A stretch of DNA of 64,000 nt from Thermothielavioides terrestris NRRL 8126 (Eukaryota; Ascomycota; Sordariomycetes; Sordariales; Chaetomiaceae), in the NCBI RefSeq assembly GCF_000226115.1, contig NC_016462.1:3162001-3226000 (forward strand), given 5' to 3'. The notes beneath the pieces were generated by a model, which saw only the letters and a list, made by a program, of their open reading frames with translations, was not told the origin of the DNA and searched no databases. Positions 57,976-64,000 of the stretch are shown here, piece by piece. A program made the translations under genes and the position numbers. Every line of letters starts with the position of its first letter. Within the stretch, counting starts at the first letter, position 1.

Positions 57976-58271
57976 TTTGATGGCGATGACTGGTGTTGAC
58001 TAACGTTAAGTGATCGGAAATCGACAGGCTGAATATCTATATGGTGGGTCGGCGGACATAGCGGAATTTGTACCCCTGGCAGGCAGGCAGCAAGGGTGAC
58101 GTTTGTTCCAAGTGAAACAGCATCCTGGCATCTCTTCCAGCGACCGTACCGAAGTGCGGCCGGTCAGAATGGTAGAGAAGGGGGACAGTACATGAGTCTG
58201 ATGCGGAGAGCAGTAGATACGCCAGAAGTGCATGCCGAGGGACAACGATTGGCGATCGTGAGCGTGACAGA
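57976..58271. promoter_or_regulatory. Promoter side of the ABM-like gene, no gene seen
   Basis: Ordinary GC-balanced sequence between the start codon at 57975 and the Copia-2 LTR. No specific motif assigned. Confidence 0.4.
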
Positions 58272-58480
58272 TGTTGGAACCACTGCGCAGGCTCAGGAAG
58301 ATAAAGCTGTCACGATGTAAGTAAAGTATACAACTGGGGACGATCGTGGTGTTAATATTGTTGTATTGTGGGAGAGCTCCTTGATCAGGAGCTCTATCTT
58401 AGGCGGCAGTTGGGCATCAAGCTAGTGGATCCTAATCTCAGTAGGCTAGCCTAGAGCCCCGGGCTAGGCCAGTTCTGACA
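58272..58480 (-). repeat. Copia-2 3' LTR
   Basis: 209 bp, TGTTGGAACC to AGTTCTGACA. Matches 25279-25477. It is much less mutated than the internal region. Confidence 0.85.
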
Positions 58481-61400
58481 CACCCCCCTAGGTCGAGCCT
58501 CTAGCTTCGACCTACTAAATCCAGTAAACTATAACGCTATTTCTAATACTATATCCTTCCTAGTCCAACAATTCTATAGTATTAAGGTCCTTCTATTATC
58601 GCTATAATCTACTAAGCCTTATACGCCTACTCGACTTAATCCTATATATTATACTGTAAAGCGAACCTTCTGTTTAGCTAGAGCCTTCTTCTAGCTCTAT
58701 ATCTCTTCCTTCTATACCTCCTAGTAGGCGTATATCTTAATAAGGGCCTAGATATTAGCTAGATTAAGCATTTCTATAAATCTCTTATAGGGCTCTAGCT
58801 CTAGCGCCTTTGTTAGGCCGTTAGCTAGTATCTAGTTCAAAGGTATATATTCTATATAGACTCTTTTATTTTATACTTCCTAGTGTAGCTAGTAGTTATA
58901 AATGTCGATATATTTCAACTTTGTCTATAGTATAGCTACCTTAGAGTTAATTAGCTAGATTATCTACTTATTATTACACTAGATCAATAGGATCTTATTA
59001 TCTAGGTAGATCTTTAGTACCTCTAATAAGCGTTGAAGGAATATACCTTCTTTTACTACTTATACAAGGGCCAATAATTCTACTTCTATAGTTGATATAG
59101 TTACTATATCCTATTTACTAGCTCACTAGGCAATTAGCCTATTAAATAGGATAATAGCGTAACCTTATAAGCTCTTATAGTCGATACTATTATCTACAAA
59201 GCTAGCGTCGTTAGCTACGATTAAGATATCTCCTCCTCCTAGTTAGAGGGCCTAGTACCTCGTTCGATAAAGGTATTATAGTACTTAATTAGCTATACGA
59301 TAGTGTTTAAGACCTAGGTTCTAATTGAACTATATAAGCTTAGAAGCTATAAAGGCAATGTCTAGGTATATATTTACAGTAGTATATAGGATTAAGCTAA
59401 CTTTCCTTTAATAGAGCCTAATAAAGCTATAGCTAGTAACATTGTTGTATAGGAGTAATTCGCCCTTGACAATTAGGGTCTCTAGTTCTCCTTTTTCCTA
59501 AGCTAGCTTTATAATCTTCTTAATATATATAATTTAGCTAAGCTAGATTAGGCGGCTTTTACAATTGCAATGAACTTCTATACCTAGGAACTATAGGAGG
59601 TTATCTCCTTTTATAAACTTGTATTTTCCTTATAGCTAGCTAATCACTTCGTTAGCTTAATATTGATTCTTTTTATAATAGGTAAAAACAATGTCGTCTA
59701 TATAGAAGAAGATAATAATGCCTTTGTTCGTTATAATATAGGGCTCTTATAGGACAGCTTAGAAACCTAGCTTCCTTAGAGTAGCTATTAGCTCCTACTA
59801 CTAGAGGAGTAGAGATTTCTATAGGCTATAGAGCGCTTTCTTTAGCTTTAGGATAGTTCCTAGCTTGTAGTAGCTATATAGTATCTCTATATAAATGTCT
59901 TTATTGATCTTTACGTTAACAAAGGTATTAACTATATTAAACTGCTTTAGCTCTAGGTTGAACCTTGCTATAGTAGTAAGCATTGTTCTAAAGGATTATA
60001 TAGCGAGTATAGCTATATAGTTCTCTATAGTAAACCTCTTCTTTTATTGATTACTATATACTACAAGTCTCGCCTTATATTTAATGAGGTGCCCGCTCTT
60101 ATTGAACTTATAGATATATACCTATATATAGTCTAGAATCTGCTTACCTTAGACCTCCTTGTCGCTATAGCGAATCTCTTCCTAGGAGCCTATTACTTTA
60201 TAGCTTTGAAGATAATTGCGTTTAGCTTCTAAGAACAACTGGCCTAGCAAGTGATTTTTAAGCTTAAAGTGCCATTGTAGTATAGGTGGGAGTATCGACT
60301 AGTAGATAGTTTTAAGCTTGCCTTCCTGCTATAGGCGATTGACTTCCTCTTAGGTAATCCTCTTAACGCTATTATCTTCCTTCTTAAAGGCCTTGTCCGT
60401 TTTCTTAGCCTTCTTTTTACTCTTTTAGGCAAGTTCCTTTCTTTCTTCCTATATATAGAGGACCCTCCTTAGGTACCTACGTTTAATAGCTCTAGGGCCT
60501 AGCGTTCCTACGTTAAAGGCGGCCTCCTATAGCTGAAATACTCCTTTAGAGGCTCTAGGCGTATATATGCCTAGGAATATAGCTATAATTAAGGCGCTTA
60601 GCGGAGTAGGTAGAGGAGTTGGGTATTAGAACTTAGGGAAAGTGCCTATAGTATCGCCTTTTACTATAATTGTATTTAACATTTCCTCTATAGTGGTTAG
60701 GCTCTCTTCTAGGTCCTCAATAGTTGTTAAAGGTATATTAAACGCCTTAGTAGAACCTTCTTCTTCTACTATAGATATAAGGTCGTTATTATCTAGCTAA
60801 CTAGCGTTATCTGCTCCCCTAGCATTGAGCTAACGCTTTAGCTCTTCGAGGTCTATCTAGGTAAGGTCTTATACTAGGTCCTCCTTATTACTAGGGAAAC
60901 GCTGCTTCTTATTAAAGATTATATTATATATATATACTACCTAGTTGGTAGCTAGGTTTTAAATATAGTAGATATTCAAGGAGTTGTATCCTATAAGGTA
61001 GCTAATCTAGGCTCTTAGTCGGAGCTATTTAAGGCGCTTTTCTTTCTTCTTAGCGGTATTAGTTATAGCGAAAGCCTTATAGCTATAGACCTTTAAATGC
61101 CCCTAGTACGGCTTGTGCTCTAAGGCTCTTAGGCTATCCCTTTTAGTAAGGAAGGTATAAAAACGATCTAGTGGCGTTATCTACTCTATTATCAAGGTTA
61201 GCGTCCTATTGTAGAGATATACTACGGCTTTAGTGATTTCTAGCCATAGTTGCTATAGCAACTATACGCCGATAGCTATCGCTCTAGCCTTCTCCTTAAT
61301 TATATCCCCTAAGCATTTAGCGCCCCCGTTCTATATAGGTGTATTAGGCGTTGAAGGCTCTATTCGGATACCTTGTCTCTTTGCCTAGGTAGTAATAGCG

Positions 61401-62389
61401 CTTGCCTATATAAATTCGTTGTTATACTCTAGGACTTTAATATATAGCTAATACTGCCTTTCTAGTAGTATAACAAGGTGTTTAATAGCTACTAGGATAT
61501 CTAGCGCCTTACAATTGTATAGATAGTAGTCCTATATTATATCTAAATAGCGATCTGTCGCTAATAGTAGATGTTTAAAGCCCTGTTGGCCTAGCTAGAA
61601 CGAGTGTAGATCTAGGGCGATCCTATTACCTAGGCTATAGTTCAATAGCCTAGGAATACGATTAGGCTAGCGTTTCGACTTGCTAAAGCTATAGCCGTTA
61701 TATTTGAACGTTAGTACACCTTTAATATGCCCTCCTTACAAGCAATTAACAAAGTGTTCAAGGGCTCTTAGGCCTATATAGCCAAGGCGTAGGTACTAGG
61801 TTATAGCATCTGCTATACTCTTTAAATGGCGAACCTAGCGGTTAAGCTTCTTTGTTTAGATAGCGAAGGCTATAGGTATATAGTTCTTAGGTATATACTC
61901 GAGGATATATTGTTGAAGTTTCTTTGTAGTATACCTAAGGAGAGCGTAATTATAGTGCCTAAGTAGGTAGTTTAGTGCGCTTTCTAGGCTATTGTCCTAC
62001 TAGATCCCTTGTTAGTTAAGCTACTTCAACGACATAATGTTGTATATAAAGGTTAGGCAGTAGGCTACATTGTATAGTATAAAGATTGTAATGCCCTTAT
62101 TATTCTTTAATTTAACGTCCATCTCGCTATATCCTTTAATCTAAATAGGGTATTCGCCTGCCTAGACGTAATCATTAGGCGTAGCCAACTTAGGCAGTCT
62201 TTTAAACCTACTTAGATAGTTAACAATATAAATGGTTGACTCTAAGTCTAGGATTACTAAGTTAATTAGAGAGTATCTCTAGCCTACTTATAAGGCTATT
62301 AAGATTATAGCGAAGCTCGCTATATATTTACCTATAGCTCTCTACTACTATATTCTTATAATATACTAGTGGCTAAACAATGCTATAAT

Positions 62390-62620
62390 GTCGGTACCTA
62401 CGTCTAGGACGTTGCCCTTATTAGGGGCGATACTTATATTAGGGGCGATATTCTCTTTGGGAACTATACCCTCTTTAGGAGCGTTGTCCGTATTAGGGGC
62501 GGTGCTCTCTTTAGGAGCTATACCCTCTTTAGGGGCGTCGCTTGCATTGGAGGCGGTGCTCTCTTTAGGAGCTATACCCTCTTTAGAGGCGTTGGCATTA
62601 GCTATTTCTACGTTAGAGAT
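62390..62620 (-). repeat. Peptide repeat in Copia-2 polyprotein linker
   Basis: The minus strand encodes about six units of Asn-Ala-Pro-Lys-Glu-Gly-Ile and Ala-Pro-Lys-Glu-Ser-Thr type, in the same place as 23540-23720 of Copia-1 but with another repeat number. Confidence 0.75.
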
Positions 62621-64000
62621 CTTAGGCTCTATCGTTAAGAGCATAGTTGTAGCCTTCCTAGAATGGTCGGCTAGTCAATGTAATAGTAGGTTTTCGCCTA
62701 TATTACTCTTTATATCATTAGCGAGGCTACTTCTAGACCTCTTTATCTAAAGTCGGTTAGCCTTTGCTTATAGAGTTGAATTAGCCTTTAGATTAGCCTC
62801 TATATATACTTTAACGTATTCTCTAGGTTCTTAGCTAGGTAGTATATTCTTAGGATTTAAATAATAGTATTACTTAGTTAGGTAGAAGTGATTGTAGGCG
62901 CGGTATCTCCTTAACGTACTTAAGGACCTTACAGAGGTGCCTAGAACTGTAGATACGTTTAACTTACGTTTAGAATAGGTTTAGCTAAACTTAGCTTTCT
63001 CCTTATAGCTAGTTTAGCGTTTAGGGCGATCTTTATAATCTTCTAGTTGCTCAAGGTCCTTGTCCTCCTTTTCTCTAGGGCTATACATTGGGAAGGATCC
63101 TTTTCCTATATAGCTAGGGGCTTTGTTAAAGAACGGATATATACCTTTACAAACTTCTATAGCTATATCTCGAAAGGTTAGCTTCTCGAGAATCTCTATC
63201 TTACTTATAGTATAGAGGGAAACAAAGCTTAGGAATAGCTTCTCTAGTATAGCTATTAGTTCGTTAAACTAAAGGCTAAGATCCTTCGCCTTGCTTATCT
63301 TCTAGAAGGAGGCCTTATCTATTAAGCTTTCCTATTTAATGATCTATCTCTCGAAATTAGCCTCTTTAATATATACGTTTCTAGGGTATTTAAATGTATC
63401 AAAGTATATACGAATATATATTCGAAGCTTAGTTATTATCTTAATAGTCGGCTAAATAGTCTTTTTAAAGTTATTGTACTACGTTCGAAGGTCGGTATAC
63501 TCTATAAAATAGGTAGACTAGTAGTTGGTAGCTACTATAGTGGTTATAAAGGTTAATATCTAGGTAAGATAGTTAGTCTAACGTTTATAGTCCTTATACT
63601 TATAGTCTAGATCCTTCTCGACCTATATAATAACGATAGCGATATTGCTATTAAACCACTTCTCCTTCTCCTTATAGAGCTTCCTCTAACTAGCGTTTAA
63701 CGCTTCGATACTAGGCTACTCTTATAGACCCTTGTTCTCAGAGAGGGTCTAAGAATCTATATTGTCATCTTAGGCTATAGACGTAGTGCTAGGCTACTAC
63801 TCGCCTATAGAGGATACTCCTAGATCGGCTAGAGCTCCTACGTTGGCTATAGTTGGTATAGAAGCTTATAGCTCGACAATATATTTTTAGAGCTTATACT
63901 ATATATATTCGTAGGTAAGATTATAGGTATTAGCTAGTATAGGTTTTAGAAGAAGCTCCGCCTTATATTCGAAATAGTTGAGTAAATCGAGATGCTTAGC

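Larger units (their letters stand above)
58272..64000 (-). mobile_element. Copia-2: second copy of the Copia-1 family, continues past the window
   Basis: The 3' LTR is 58272-58480, followed by a minus-strand purine tract (TAGGGGGG). RNase H occupies about 58600-59500, and the reverse transcriptase has its box as FYIDDIVFT at about 59680-59706. Integrase (GVLTFKYNGYSF-type region near 61690) and Gag (beyond about 63000) follow. All are laced with TAG/TAA. Being free of insertions, it shows where Gypsy-1, the LINE and Gypsy-2 entered Copia-1. RIP damage is stronger than in Copia-1 in places, but the RT box still has both Asp residues. Confidence 0.88.

Overview
The window is a piece of a filamentous ascomycete (Pezizomycotina) chromosome. 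The evidence is short spliceosomal introns of 50-150 bp with GTRNGT donors, fungal-specific families (C2H2-WD40 and DUF7580/S8 proteins, Sulfotransfer_4, D-erythronate-dehydrogenase-like SDR), Tad-type LINE, Fot1/pogo, hAT and chromovirus elements, and repeats saturated with C-to-T / G-to-A changes at CpA/TpG. Those changes turn Gln and Trp codons into TAG/TAA and are the signature of repeat-induced point mutation (RIP). Two gene-rich, GC-rich unmutated islands (about 26.9-40.2 kb and 52.7-58.3 kb) lie between mutated transposon nests.

Left nest (1-25.5 kb): a Ty1/copia element (Copia-1, minus strand, 5' LTR 25279-25477) has been broken by three later insertions. These are the 3' part of a Ty3/gypsy chromovirus (Gypsy-1, plus strand, 1 to about 5513), a Tad-like LINE (5855-11205, minus, 12-bp target duplication), and a second complete chromovirus (Gypsy-2, 12211-21672, minus, TG..CA LTRs of 586/587 bp and a CCTAT target duplication). 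Copia-1 sits inside an MFS transporter gene, now a RIP-mutated pseudogene ending near 26747.

Gene island 1 holds the most interesting locus. A 1004-residue C2H2 zinc-finger/WD40 protein (minus) and an 886-residue DUF7580-like/subtilisin S8 protease (plus) are divergently transcribed. The protease is followed in tandem by a 293-residue protein that I identify as a fungal gasdermin-like pore-forming protein (RCD-1/HET-Q1 type). A gasdermin next to an S8 protease is the known layout of the HET-Q1/HET-Q2 regulated-cell-death and incompatibility system, and the WD40 repeats vary at hairpin positions as in allorecognition receptors. A small signal-peptide/TM protein and a P-loop sulfotransferase-like protein follow.

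The island ends in an SDR epimerase/dehydrogenase gene cut in two by a 12.5-kb hAT transposon (40221-52718) with a perfect 8-bp target duplication CCGGGGTG. The hAT itself contains a complete copia element (Copia-3, 41608-49179, TSD CAATC) and a Fot1/pogo-like element (49660-51519, TA target).

Island 2 carries the 5' half of the SDR gene, a zincin-like HExxH protein gene, a 379-residue unknown protein and a 209-residue dimeric alpha/beta-barrel-like protein. From 58272 to the window end lies a second copy of the Copia-1 family (Copia-2, minus), whose uninterrupted sequence allowed the Copia-1 insertion points to be defined. Exon coordinates were worked out by hand from splice motifs and reading frames. 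Family names for mutated elements come from residues still legible through the stops.
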